A DNA stretch of 30,182 nucleotides from a virus, in IMG/VR virus record IMGVR_UViG_3300027325_000042, positions 1-30,182 of that record; one strand, given 5' to 3'. The notes below the pieces were generated by a model, which saw only the letters and a list, made by a program, of their open reading frames with translations, was not told the DNA's origin and did no database searches. Made by a program: the position numbers and the translations under genes. This document shows, one piece after another, positions 7,403 through 13,772 of this stretch. The stretch's first letter is position 1, and every line of letters begins with the position of its first letter.

Positions 7403-7530
7403 AAGTCCCACCCACGTAGCAACCATATAAACATAGGTATCCTCACGCACTTGTAGCTTGGCCGCGTGCCGGGGATCTGCCTGAGCTTGGGGAGAAACAA
7501 CGGGTAGCGCTGGAGCTTCTTGGTTTTCAT
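7399..7530 (-). CDS. Array mini-member, tail IPMFIWLLRGWDL
   Basis: 43 residues with a single cysteine. Starts MKTKKLQRYP, then a basic Pro-rich stretch, and ends VRIPMFIWLLRGWDL. ATGA overlaps join it to both neighbours; GAGGTGGAT about 5 bases before the ATG is a good ribosome site. The tail uses codons CCT ATG TTT ATA TGG, unlike the CCC GGG TTC of the next member, showing selection on the peptide. Confidence 0.72.
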   Translation of the reverse strand: MKTKKLQRYPLFLPKLRQIPGTRPSYKCVRIPMFIWLLRGWDL

Positions 7531-7646
7531 ATATCCACCTCGTTTTCCAGCCATATAAATCGCGGCATGGTGAACCATATCGACACACCCCCGCTAGAGT
7601 AGCCACCGTAGCCGGTGAAGTCCCTGAAGTATTCGATCCTTCTCAT
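7527..7646 (-). CDS. Array mini-member, tail MPRFIWLENEVDI
   Basis: 39 residues, no cysteine. MRRIEYFRDF, then a Gly/Ser/Tyr-rich middle (TGYGGYSSGG), then FTMPRFIWLENEVDI. Starts with an ATGA overlap behind GACAGGAGGGTGG, the best ribosome site of the mini-members. The Gly-rich middle looks like a flexible linker holding the tail away from a short aromatic head. Confidence 0.72.
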   Translation of the reverse strand: MRRIEYFRDFTGYGGYSSGGVSIWFTMPRFIWLENEVDI

Positions 7647-7780
7647 ACCCACACCACCCTCCTGTCCAGCCATAGGAAGCTGGGCATGGGGATCATGAAC
7701 GTGTTTGCGTACAAGTCGCTCAGTATGTGTATGTCTTTCGGCAGGGAGTGCAGCTCGGCGTGCTTCAGAAGCCTAGCCAT
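7643..7780 (-). CDS. Array mini-member, tail MPSFLWLDRRVVWV
   Basis: 45 residues, no cysteine. The ATG at 7780 is preferred because it lies inside the end of the upstream ORF (16-base overlap); a longer frame back to 7834 would have no ribosome site. Body MARLLKHAEL onward looks helical; the end is MIPMPSFLWLDRRVVWV. The GAC AGG AGG codons in the tail serve as ribosome site for the next member. Confidence 0.72.
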   Translation of the reverse strand: MARLLKHAELHSLPKDIHILSDLYANTFMIPMPSFLWLDRRVVWV

Positions 7781-7887
7781 AAGAGGTAATCCCTGTCGTC
7801 CAGCCATGTGAATCGAGGTGCGAAAAAAGCACAACGCCCCTGATCAAAGACCCTCTGTACGAAGTAGTGCCGTAGCTCCTTGTTCAT
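7765..7887 (-). CDS. Array mini-member, tail APRFTWLDDRDYLLWLGF
   Basis: 40 residues. Starts MNKELRHYF, sharing MNKELR with the member at 10223-10468, and ends FAPRFTWLDDRDYLLWLGF, one of the longer extensions beyond Pro-x-Phe. One cysteine. Its start overlaps the upstream stop (ATGA) and its end overlaps the next start by 16 bases. Confidence 0.7.
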   Translation of the reverse strand: MNKELRHYFVQRVFDQGRCAFFAPRFTWLDDRDYLLWLGF

Positions 7888-8042
7888 GAGAACAGCGCCT
7901 TTCGTATGCGCTCGGACTTGAACACGGGGAAGTAAACGAGGATGCGCTTGGGCTTGTGCACAGGGGTTCCAGTGAGAATGCCGAACCGGTCGCTCGGAGT
8001 AAAGGATACTGCCACGCTAAAAGTTCCAAGGAATCTATTCAT
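7884..8042 (-). CDS. Array mini-member, tail FPVFKSERIRKALFS
   Basis: 52 residues, no cysteine. MNRFLGTFSVAVSF at the start is hydrophobic, followed by a basic segment (HKPKR) and LVYFPVFKSERIRKALFS. The ATG at 8042 is chosen for its ATGA overlap with the upstream stop. The Phe-Lys-Ser-Glu version of the tail is intermediate between the FKEH and FxWL forms. Confidence 0.7.
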   Translation of the reverse strand: MNRFLGTFSVAVSFTPSDRFGILTGTPVHKPKRILVYFPVFKSERIRKALFS

Positions 8043-8152
8043 TGCACCGGTTCCCCGATCAACCACTTGAAGTCCGGCATGAGAACCATGTCGAAGTAGC
8101 AGGGAGTAGCGCAGTGGATGCTGAGTACCCGACGATTGAGATGCTTGATCAT
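8039..8152 (-). CDS. Array mini-member, tail MPDFKWLIGEPVQ
   Basis: 37 residues. MIKHLNRRVLS, two cysteines in HCATPCYF, then LMPDFKWLIGEPVQ. The ATG overlaps the upstream stop and follows TTGAGGTTAG. Its last 13 residues resemble those of the next upstream member (PDFKWL...VQ), and the DNA matches there too, so these two are recent relatives. Confidence 0.72.
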   Translation of the reverse strand: MIKHLNRRVLSIHCATPCYFDMVLMPDFKWLIGEPVQ

Positions 8153-8250
8153 TGCACTAACCTCAATGACAGCCACTTGAAGTCCGGACCGATCACGGCT
8201 CCCCAAAAATCGGGGTGGTACCACGTCCGGACGGCGAGAACCCGGCTCAC
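8149..8250 (-). CDS. Array mini-member, GTG start, tail GPDFKWLSLRLVQ
   Basis: 33 residues, the smallest in the array, no cysteine. It starts at a GTG that overlaps the stop of the VWA gene (GTGA) and ends VIGPDFKWLSLRLVQ. An ATG-initiated alternative would have to lie deep inside the VWA gene. It is directly coupled to the VWA gene, linking array and VWA expression. Confidence 0.68.
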   Translation of the reverse strand: MSRVLAVRTWYHPDFWGAVIGPDFKWLSLRLVQ

Positions 8251-9998
8251 TTGATCTTCAGGTGCGTGGCCGGCACCCCCGTCGCTGTTGCATAGCTCCC
8301 TGACGTCACCGCCCGGGCCACCGTCTCGGAGCAGTTGTTCTCGGGCGATACCCACACCACCCGCTGAGGATTGATGTCACGGATCAGTCGGGGGTTCGGT
8401 ACCTGCACATAGCAGTCGGTACCGATAATCAGCGTCCCCGCACCATCAAGCTTGGGAATCTCACCGACGTCCATCCGGCGACGCATCTCCTGCAGCGGCT
8501 TGTCGAGAGACGTGCCCCCGCCACCCCCCATGTCGAACACGTGGCCCGTGGCGTTGTTCTGGTCCACCACGAGCGTCGGGTAGGTGTCGGTGTCGAACGG
8601 GACGATGGCAAGCGAGCTGCCCCCGGCGCCGGTCACGATCGTGGTCAGGGCGTAGATCAGCTCGCCGATGCCACCCCCTGCCCAGACCATGCTCCCTGAC
8701 ACATCGAGGAGCGCCGCACACTCGACCTGCGGAGCGTAGCGGGAGGGAAGATACACCCGACTGAGGGCAGGCTCCGCCCGGCAGCGTCGGAGGCTCGAGC
8801 GATCGCCGGCACCGGCCGTGACGGCGAGCATCGACTCGCTGAGTACCTGCCGCCAGTCGACCTCACGCTGAGTGCGAGCAACACGATGCTTCAGGTCGAG
8901 CACGCCCGCCTCCATGCCGGCGCACTGGCTGGCGGTGCTGGCGAGGTTCGTGTCGATCATCGCTTCAGCGTTGGCCTTCGCGTCGGCCCGCTCCTGTGCA
9001 CTCTCCGGCTGGTGCGTCGCATCCGACTGGCCGCCGGGCTCGGACACCCCCGACACAAGGTGACCCTCACCGCCGTCGCTGTTGTCCGTGTCGGGCAGGC
9101 TGTCACCCGCACCCTCTTCACCATCACCACCCTCGCCGTCTTGGGGCTCCTCGTGGGTGAGGTGCTCGGCAAGGTAGTTGAACACGCGAGCGCAGCCGAC
9201 CGCCTTGGTCATGGTGTCAGGCTCATCAAGGTCCGAGAGGAACCGGACCACGTCCTGCCGGGTACCGTCGTCGAGCTGCAGCTGAGCAAGCGTGCTCGCC
9301 AGTGCACCGGCAGCAAACCGGGCATGACAGCGAAAGAAGTCTGCATGCAGGGGCGCCACGTTCCGGGAGGTCTCGGCCAGCGATCGATCGTGGATGGCGT
9401 CGAGCACAAGATTCGCCAAGAACCGGGCGAACTTCGCCACCTTGGGCTGATCGTTCCGGAACAGCGTCGGGAATCCATACTCAATGAGAAGATCCCCGTC
9501 AGCGTAGTGCTTCGCCTCGTGGATAGCGATGCTCCTGAAGCGCTTGTATCGGTCCGTGAAGTCGTTGTCGTCCCGCGCCTCATTACGCCTGCCGATGCAC
9601 CACAATACAAGATCCGGGTGGTACACCATCGTATCGGCAGACACGCCCATGGTCCTGACCGGGTGAGGCGAGAAGACACTCGCGGGGTCCCGGAACATGG
9701 CGAGCGTGAACTCAGGTGTTGCCACACTGAGCTGGGACAGCAAGATAGAACAGGCAAGCACGTCGTCTACGCTGGAGGCCATGCCCTCACCCAAGAGATT
9801 CTGCAGCGCGTCGTGTGCCTCGGTGCAGCGGCGAGCGAACAGGGGAGAGTATAGGTACTTGGGGTGCACACTCACACCGGGGACGTTGGCGTGCGCCTCT
9901 TCGCATTCACGGGGTGGGTCGATGACGGCATCGAGGGTCGTTGCACCCTCGGGCAAGTACGCTTCGTCGGGCAAGGGTAGATTGTTGAGATCGATCAT
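8247..9998 (-). CDS. VWA domain protein with metallopeptidase-like N-terminus (DUF2201 type)
   Basis: 583 residues. The N-terminal half contains an HEAKH motif (His160, Glu161, His164), as in the putative metallopeptidase domain paired with DUF2201. Residues about 283-312 are an acidic Gly/Asp/Glu linker. The VWA domain starts near 380 (VDWRQVLSESML, DRSSLRR) and has the MIDAS residues LLDVSGSM (Asp432, Ser434, Ser436), with further Asp residues in FDTDTY. VWA proteins of this kind act with MoxR-type ATPases as co-chaperones or metal-dependent adaptors; the likely partner is at 4737-6212. The ribosome site TAGGAGCTGAAC includes the stop codon of the previous array gene, and the end is coupled to a mini-member. 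Whether the HExxH-like site is catalytic is unknown. Confidence 0.9.
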   Translation of the reverse strand: MIDLNNLPLPDEAYLPEGATTLDAVIDPPRECEEAHANVPGVSVHPKYLYSPLFARRCTEAHDALQNLLGEGMASSVDDVLACSILLSQLSVATPEFTLAMFRDPASVFSPHPVRTMGVSADTMVYHPDLVLWCIGRRNEARDDNDFTDRYKRFRSIAIHEAKHYADGDLLIEYGFPTLFRNDQPKVAKFARFLANLVLDAIHDRSLAETSRNVAPLHADFFRCHARFAAGALASTLAQLQLDDGTRQDVVRFLSDLDEPDTMTKAVGCARVFNYLAEHLTHEEPQDGEGGDGEEGAGDSLPDTDNSDGGEGHLVSGVSEPGGQSDATHQPESAQERADAKANAEAMIDTNLASTASQCAGMEAGVLDLKHRVARTQREVDWRQVLSESMLAVTAGAGDRSSLRRCRAEPALSRVYLPSRYAPQVECAALLDVSGSMVWAGGGIGELIYALTTIVTGAGGSSLAIVPFDTDTYPTLVVDQNNATGHVFDMGGGGGTSLDKPLQEMRRRMDVGEIPKLDGAGTLIIGTDCYVQVPNPRLIRDINPQRVVWVSPENNCSETVARAVTSGSYATATGVPATHLKIK

Positions 9999-10010
9999 GT
10001 TGTTCAGCTC

Positions 10011-10226
10011 CTAAGTGTAGAGGTGGGGGAAGTAGGGTGTGGTTATGGGGTGGTCCAGCTCCTCGGCTTCCGTGGGGTACCTTTGGCCCCTACTGTGGTC
10101 ACAGCGTGAGTAGTGGTAGCTTTCCCAGTAGATTTGGTTAAGCAGCGCTCTTCGAGAACCCTCGCCGGGAGCAGGGTAGCTCGCCATGCAATGACCGCAC
10201 CGGGGAATAACCTTCAGGGTTTTCAT
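10011..10226 (-). CDS. Array member: CxxC...CxH, tail TPYFPHLYT
   Basis: 71 residues. RCGHC (Cys10, Cys13) and RCDH (Cys42, His44) form a likely zinc site. It ends HPITTPYFPHLYT, a variant of the HPVPTPWF tail of the next three related members. ATG at 10226 overlaps the upstream stop; CGGAGAACC is the ribosome site. Last array gene before the VWA gene, 12 bases apart. Confidence 0.8.
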   Translation of the reverse strand: MKTLKVIPRCGHCMASYPAPGEGSRRALLNQIYWESYHYSRCDHSRGQRYPTEAEELDHPITTPYFPHLYT

Positions 10227-10468
10227 TCCGGTTCTCCGTATACGTGTACGAACCAAGGCGTAGGAACGGGGTGGGCGAGGTGCTGCGCGAAACTGACTAC
10301 CCCATGATGCCGGGGATGTCTATGTTCACATCTCAGGTATTTTCCATGCTCCTCAGGAGTACGCCTTACCAAACGTCTCCAGCGCTCATCATCAGTCTCT
10401 TCGTATCTGTCTCTGTGTGCCGCCGTGCAAGCACCACACCGGACGACGACACGCAGCTCCTTATTCAT
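10223..10468 (-). CDS. Array member: CxxC...CxH, tail TPWFVHVYGEPE
   Basis: 81 residues. MNKELRVVV, RCGAC (Cys11, Cys14), an Arg/Glu-rich helix, then RCEH (Cys47, His49) and a His-rich loop. Ends HPVPTPWFVHVYGEPE. The ATG lies 8 bases inside the end of the upstream ORF and follows GAGCAGGGCG. The 3' end is one of three near-identical DNA copies. Confidence 0.8.
   Translation of the reverse strand: MNKELRVVVRCGACTAAHRDRYEETDDERWRRLVRRTPEEHGKYLRCEHRHPRHHGVVSFAQHLAHPVPTPWFVHVYGEPE
10231..10281 (-). repeat. Direct repeat at 3' end of array gene, copy 1
   Basis: About 36-50 bases shared with 10689-10740 and 10913-10966. It encodes the HPVPTPWF tail plus the following ribosome site. The core word on the plus strand is AACCAAGGCGTAGGAACGGG. 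Confidence 0.75.
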
Positions 10469-10688
10469 CGCCCTGCTCTATCAAGTGGGCGAGCAGCGGG
10501 GCGCGGATCTCCAAGTTGGCGCCGTGAATCATCGGATCGAAACAGTGGCACCGTCTCCACAGCTCCAGCTCGAGCTGCAAGTTCTGCGTAGGAGGCGCAT
10601 AGGCTCCTGCGATGGGAGCGTACGCGCCCGCCGCACCACAGCGCCTGCAGCGGGGGAAAGACTCGAGTGTTCTCGTGGTTGGTTTCAT
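10461..10688 (-). CDS. Array member: CxxC...CxC, tail APLLAHLIEQGDE
   Basis: 75 residues. PRCRRCG (Cys14, Cys17) and RCHC (Cys47, Cys49). A short repeat, GAYAP, occurs twice between them (about 21-31). Tail IRAPLLAHLIEQGDE has Leu instead of Phe after Pro-x. The ATG at 10688 overlaps the upstream stop (ATGA) and follows GGAGCACAGTC. A long overlapping frame at 10465-10884 lacks these features. Confidence 0.75.
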   Translation of the reverse strand: MKPTTRTLESFPRCRRCGAAGAYAPIAGAYAPPTQNLQLELELWRRCHCFDPMIHGANLEIRAPLLAHLIEQGDE

Positions 10689-10912
10689 GACTGTGCTCCA
10701 TACAGGTACGCAAACCAAGGCGTAGGAACGGGGTGGCTGAGATCCTCGGAGTGATAGGGGCCTCGCCTGCCCTGTCGAGAATGTGAACACTGGTCGTATC
10801 GGTATGCTTCTTTCCGGTTCTCGTCCAAATACGTACCGAGCGGGTAAAAACCGTCTTCTTTTTGGTACAACGCGGTGCACTCACCGCAGCGAGTGATGAT
10901 CGTGATCTTCAT
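10685..10912 (-). CDS. Array member: CxxC...CxH, tail TPWFAYLYGAQS
   Basis: 75 residues. TRCGEC (Cys9, Cys12) and QCSH (Cys42, His44). Its last 16 residues (HPVPTPWFAYLYGAQS) are identical to those of the next upstream member, and both share ITRCGEC at the N-terminus while the middles differ, so this pair arose by duplication followed by change in the middle. ATGA at both ends. Confidence 0.82.
   Translation of the reverse strand: MKITIITRCGECTALYQKEDGFYPLGTYLDENRKEAYRYDQCSHSRQGRRGPYHSEDLSHPVPTPWFAYLYGAQS
10689..10740 (-). repeat. Direct repeat at 3' end of array gene, copy 2
   Basis: Second copy of the tail-plus-ribosome-site block at 10231-10281, differing mainly at the inner edge (GGCTGA instead of GGGCGA). 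Confidence 0.75.
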
Positions 10913-11157
10913 GACTGTGCTCCGTATAGGTACGCAAACCAAGGCGTAGGAACGGGGTGGGCGAGGTCGGAGGCGACGTAAGTTATACGCCGGGTGCCGT
11001 GAGCGTCCCGCAAACCGTGCTGGCAATCTTGGAATCGCTTTCTTTCTAGCGGGAAGGCGTCCCACAAATCGAGAACAGCCCGGGAGTGCCCCGAACCGTC
11101 AAACAATGCCCCGCACTCACCGCAGCGCGTGATGATCGTGAGTGTTTTCTTTCTCAT
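10909..11157 (-). CDS. Array member: CxxC...CxH, tail TPWFAYLYGAQS
   Basis: 82 residues. TRCGECG (Cys12, Cys15) and DCQH (Cys45, His47), tail AHPVPTPWFAYLYGAQS. Paralogue of 10685-10912. The ATG at 11157 forms ATGA with the upstream stop; the ribosome site is GGGAGGATAT. Confidence 0.82.
   Translation of the reverse strand: MRKKTLTIITRCGECGALFDGSGHSRAVLDLWDAFPLERKRFQDCQHGLRDAHGTRRITYVASDLAHPVPTPWFAYLYGAQS
10913..10966 (-). repeat. Direct repeat at 3' end of array gene, copy 3
   Basis: Third copy of the same block; 10689-10740 and this one also share the bases around the next start codon (ATGACTGTGCTCC on the plus strand). Confidence 0.75.
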
Positions 11158-11366
11158 ATATCCTCCCGCTGGGGTAAGTGGTGGAACCGCGGCGCGTCGA
11201 CACCGCGAAACAGGGCTTCGTTGTGCTGGCACTTGTCGGCGTACTTCAGCTCGTTTCGAGTCTGTGTTGATAACCCCGGCTTACCGCGCAGGCCGTGCAT
11301 GGCGAGACCGATCAAGGCGGCAGCGCCACACACGGGACAGCGGAGGCGGGAGGCAAGGGCTTTCAT
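11154..11366 (-). CDS. Array member: CxxC...CxH, tail APRFHHLPQREDI
   Basis: 70 residues. RCPVCGAAAL (Cys10, Cys13) is a classical zinc-ribbon knuckle; the second site is KCQH (Cys46, His48). Tail VDAPRFHHLPQREDI. ATGA overlap with the upstream stop; GAGAACACC is a weak ribosome site, so translation probably depends on coupling. Confidence 0.8.
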   Translation of the reverse strand: MKALASRLRCPVCGAAALIGLAMHGLRGKPGLSTQTRNELKYADKCQHNEALFRGVDAPRFHHLPQREDI

Positions 11367-11578
11367 GGGGTGTTCTCGAGAAGGTGTCGGAACACAGGCG
11401 CCGGCATGTTTCGAAGCGAACGTACGCACCGCAAGAAGAGGCGCGACTCCGTGACAGCCACCGGATTCGCTCGATCCACCTCACTCATCAGGAGCGGGTC
11501 GACGTTGGCGAGCGCCCCGCACACCCGACAGCGCCGCCGGATCGCCACGCGGCGAGCCCGGCAGATGTCCATAGTCAC
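11363..11578 (-). CDS. Array member: CxxC, GTG start, tail APVFRHLLENTP
   Basis: 71 residues from GTG at 11578, which overlaps the DUF3310 stop (GTGA) and follows GGAAGGAGCGGA; ATG two codons later is an alternative. CRVCG (Cys17, Cys20) is present, but the second half keeps only Cys51 (RCVRS), so the metal site looks incomplete unless Cys6 contributes. Tail NMPAPVFRHLLENTP. Confidence 0.78.
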   Translation of the reverse strand: MTMDICRARRVAIRRRCRVCGALANVDPLLMSEVDRANPVAVTESRLFLRCVRSLRNMPAPVFRHLLENTP

Positions 11579-11814
11579 TCCGCTCCTTCCCGTTCCCGGC
11601 GGGCGATCTCACGATCGACATACCAGCGGGCCTTGCGAAGGTCTTCCAGCGTCTTGCCCTTGTGGTCCGCCCGCCACAGGTACTTGATGGCGTTGCCGAT
11701 ATTGAAGGGCATGTGCTCTATCACGTCGATGCACTCGATACCCGAGCCGTTGGCGTTGTAGTGCGGCGGGTGGTCGACCGTCTCGGGTGGGTTTGGTTTG
11801 TATTCCATACTCAT
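11575..11814 (-). CDS. DUF3310 family protein
   Basis: 79 residues, matching DUF3310 (PF11753), a common phage family of unproven function sometimes called a nucleotide-kinase-like domain. Recognisable parts are HPPHYNANGSGIECIDVIEH, NIGNAIKYLWRADHKG and DLRKARWYVDREI. The C-terminus is plain charged residues with no P-x-F tail, so it is an ordinary phage gene embedded in the array and coupled to it by overlaps at both ends. The ribosome site CTGGAG is 6 bases before the ATG. Confidence 0.93.
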   Translation of the reverse strand: MSMEYKPNPPETVDHPPHYNANGSGIECIDVIEHMPFNIGNAIKYLWRADHKGKTLEDLRKARWYVDREIARREREGAE

Positions 11815-12035
11815 TGGTTTCTCCAGCTGTCGTATCGAAATTCAGGCGCGTGGATCTGTGCTCCTCCCTGACGGAAATGCTCGCACTTAACGATCGGCCG
11901 CCGGATCGTGTGGACAGGCGGACCGCCGTTGTCGGGGACGTGTGTGCTCCTGAGCGGCGGGACAAACTCCCCGCACACACTACAGCAGACGCGAGAGGTC
12001 AGCCGCGTGAACGGCTGACCCACCCGAACGATCAC
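11811..12035 (-). CDS. Array member: CxxC...CxH, GTG start, tail APEFRYDSWRNQ
   Basis: 74 residues from GTG, overlapping the upstream stop (GTGA) behind GTGGAGCA. CCSVCG (Cys17, Cys18, Cys21) and KCEH (Cys51, His53). Tail IHAPEFRYDSWRNQ. The Arg-rich segment between the two half-sites is about 30 residues, the usual spacing in this array. Confidence 0.8.
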   Translation of the reverse strand: MIVRVGQPFTRLTSRVCCSVCGEFVPPLRSTHVPDNGGPPVHTIRRPIVKCEHFRQGGAQIHAPEFRYDSWRNQ

Positions 12036-12817
12036 TGCTCCACACTGCCTGCCGCTGACGCACGCTCGGCAGAGAGAGCCAGACCGCGATTCATCAGGTC
12101 TTGGAAGTACGCGTCGTCGGCGGCGACCCCCTCGATCAGCTCGAGAGCGGCCTCGTGGTTGATAGCCGCAATGAAATACTGCTGCATCTTCTCTTTCTCG
12201 TCTCTCGGATAGTCGTTGTCCATCGTGGCGTACATGGCCTCGAGCACGCTCTCAGGCAGGCCGACTTCTGTCAAAGCCAACAGGTTCACGTGCTCGAACG
12301 CAGCGCACTGGGGCGAGAAGTCAAAGGTCGTCGGGGGGGATTTCAGGAGATCCATCACGTCGAGCTTCGCGATCAGGTTCTCGAACACAGCCGGGGTGAT
12401 GAACTGTGCCGCATACTGGCGCTGCACCCCCTCGTTATCCGTGTAGTTCTCGTAGTTAAGCGGGTAGGTTGTGTCCGGGTGGTATCCCGTCGCCGGCTGG
12501 TCGGCCGGGTGGATAGCGGGAAGGATGCGCGTGGTGGGTGTTGTTGCAGTCATGGTTTTTCTCTCTGGTGGGTGGGACGGGTGGAGGGTCGTGCGTTTGA
12601 ACTCAGGTACGGGGGTCAAGGCATGATCGATGATGAACTGCTCGAGGGTCGCGCCGCGTTTGCTGCATCTGAAGTAGTTCGGGCAGTCTTCACAGCCGCC
12701 GACGATACCGATGGTGCGGGTACGGTCCAGGTAGCCGTTAGAGTACAGGTATTTTATCGTACAATTCAGGCTCCAGCAGTTAGTGCACAGCACAGTCTGG
12801 TAGTCCGGGCGGTTCAT
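12032..12817 (-). CDS. Array member fused in frame to a 173-residue protein
   Basis: 261 residues from ATG 12817 (ATGA with upstream stop, ribosome site CAAGGAGCACAGGTC). Residues 1-80 are an array member: CTNC and Cys19, CEDC and Cys51, and the tail motif LTPVPEFKRTTL near 67-78. No stop follows; a Pro-rich linker (HPSHPPERKT) runs into a second protein beginning MTATTP at residue 89. That methionine (12553) has its own GAGAG ribosome site about 11 bases upstream, so a separate 173-residue product (12032-12553) is probably also made. The second part is acidic and helical, without a family I recognise. Either a stop codon was lost or both products are used. Confidence 0.75.
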   Translation of the reverse strand: MNRPDYQTVLCTNCWSLNCTIKYLYSNGYLDRTRTIGIVGGCEDCPNYFRCSKRGATLEQFIIDHALTPVPEFKRTTLHPSHPPERKTMTATTPTTRILPAIHPADQPATGYHPDTTYPLNYENYTDNEGVQRQYAAQFITPAVFENLIAKLDVMDLLKSPPTTFDFSPQCAAFEHVNLLALTEVGLPESVLEAMYATMDNDYPRDEKEKMQQYFIAAINHEAALELIEGVAADDAYFQDLMNRGLALSAERASAAGSVEQ

Positions 12818-13032
12818 GACCTGTGCTCCTTGAAAGGGGGCTTGCACGCGGCAGGCTCCCAGTTCCACTCTCGCCAGTGGAACCGGCACATGTAGCACAT
12901 CTTTCGGCTGTAGCGCGCTCGATCGATCCCTCCTCGATAGGCATGCATAGCCCTCTGAAGGGCCGACCCGTAGTCGTCCGCGCCGCAGTTCGGGCAGCAG
13001 GGTATGGCGTCAAGGGTTTTATGGGTCTCCAT
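12814..13032 (-). CDS. Array member: zinc-ribbon-like, tail KPPFKEHRS
   Basis: 72 residues. PCCPNCG (Cys12, Cys13, Cys16) and MCYMC (Cys46, Cys49), plus Cys63. Tail CKPPFKEHRS, matching the FKEHSS tails some 6 kb away at 6569-7045; the FKEH codons again form the next ribosome site. The ATG lies 14 bases inside the upstream ORF behind GAGGAGCTGCGC. Confidence 0.82.
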   Translation of the reverse strand: METHKTLDAIPCCPNCGADDYGSALQRAMHAYRGGIDRARYSRKMCYMCRFHWREWNWEPAACKPPFKEHRS

Positions 13033-13318
13033 CGCGCAGCTCCTCGGGTATGTAGTACTCGAACAGGGGAGAGTTGATCAAGGTGTAAGGCGCACAGCTC
13101 GCTTGACAGAACAGCTTGCCGGGCTGTCCTGTAAATACGTGCTCGTATGAGTCGACGTTCTCCCAGACAGTCTCCCAGTTCTCGGCAAATTGATCTGGCT
13201 CTGTTGGGAAGGGCCCATCCACAGGCAAGGCCAGTCGTTTGTGGCGTGTGAGCAGGCGCGACGGGCGGCCGCACTTGTGGCAGCGGGTGATGACTTGTAT
13301 GGGCTCGGTCTTGTTCAT
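13019..13318 (-). CDS. Array member: CxxC...CxxxC, tail SPLFEYYIPEELRDGDP
   Basis: 99 residues, the longest unfused member. TRCHKCG (Cys13, Cys16) and FCQASC (Cys71, Cys75), with a wider insert of about 55 residues rich in Trp/Glu (ENWETVWENV). Tail LINSPLFEYYIPEELRDGDP. The start overlaps the upstream stop as TAATG, with TTGGAG as ribosome site. Confidence 0.8.
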   Translation of the reverse strand: MNKTEPIQVITRCHKCGRPSRLLTRHKRLALPVDGPFPTEPDQFAENWETVWENVDSYEHVFTGQPGKLFCQASCAPYTLINSPLFEYYIPEELRDGDP

Positions 13319-13554
13319 TATCTACTCCAAGGAACAGCGGGCGCGGCGATCCAGCGCTGTTGGTAAGTGACGCCGTGGCGGTCAAGATCGTCGAAGTTGA
13401 CGCCATACTCGAGCTCGGACACGCAGTGGTCCATGCAATGAATCACGGCGGCGTTCTCCTCGTGAGCCGTAGCTGGTCTATCCAGCTCCGCCGAGTTGTA
13501 CAGCGCCCCACAATACAGGCATCGTTTGCTCTTGGTAAGTTCATGCTCTTTCAT
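13318..13554 (-). CDS. Array member: CxxC...CxxxC, degenerate tail APAVPWSR
   Basis: 78 residues. RCLYCG (Cys12, Cys15) and HCMDHC (Cys40, Cys44). The end, WIAAPAVPWSR, keeps Ala-Pro but has Val in place of Phe and stops early, so this member may have lost full tail function. ATGA overlap with the upstream gene. Confidence 0.78.
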   Translation of the reverse strand: MKEHELTKSKRCLYCGALYNSAELDRPATAHEENAAVIHCMDHCVSELEYGVNFDDLDRHGVTYQQRWIAAPAVPWSR

Positions 13555-13772
13555 GGTGTCACTCTCACGTCCGGATACTTGTTTTGGTAGGCAAGCACGG
13601 GCGTTTTTATGGTTTTCTGATGGGTCCAGTGGTGGGCCTGCATGCACTGCTGATGGGCGCGATGCTCCTCCCGGTTCTCATTGGATGGCAGGGCGTTGTA
13701 TATGTAATAATAGCTGCACGCCCCGCACGCACCGCAGCGCACGACGGTCTCGAGTCGTTTATGTTTTGGCAT
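13551..13772 (-). CDS. Array member: CxxCxxC...CxxxH, tail TPVLAYQNKYPDVRVTP
   Basis: 73 residues. RCGACGAC gives three cysteines (13, 16, 19); the second half-site is QCMQAHH (Cys43, His47, His48). Tail TIKTPVLAYQNKYPDVRVTP, with Leu for Phe as in 10461-10688. The ATG is 14 bases inside the upstream ORF. Confidence 0.78.
   Translation of the reverse strand: MPKHKRLETVVRCGACGACSYYYIYNALPSNENREEHRAHQQCMQAHHWTHQKTIKTPVLAYQNKYPDVRVTP

Noticed and set aside
10465-10884. 139-codon minus-strand frame overlapping array members
   Set aside because: Lacks Cys pairs, tail and ribosome site, whereas the alternative frame (10461-10688) has all of them and the ATGA overlap.
10231-10966. CRISPR array suggested by three spaced direct repeats
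   Set aside because: Only three copies at irregular spacing of about 200-450 bases, all inside gene ends; they encode the shared tail.
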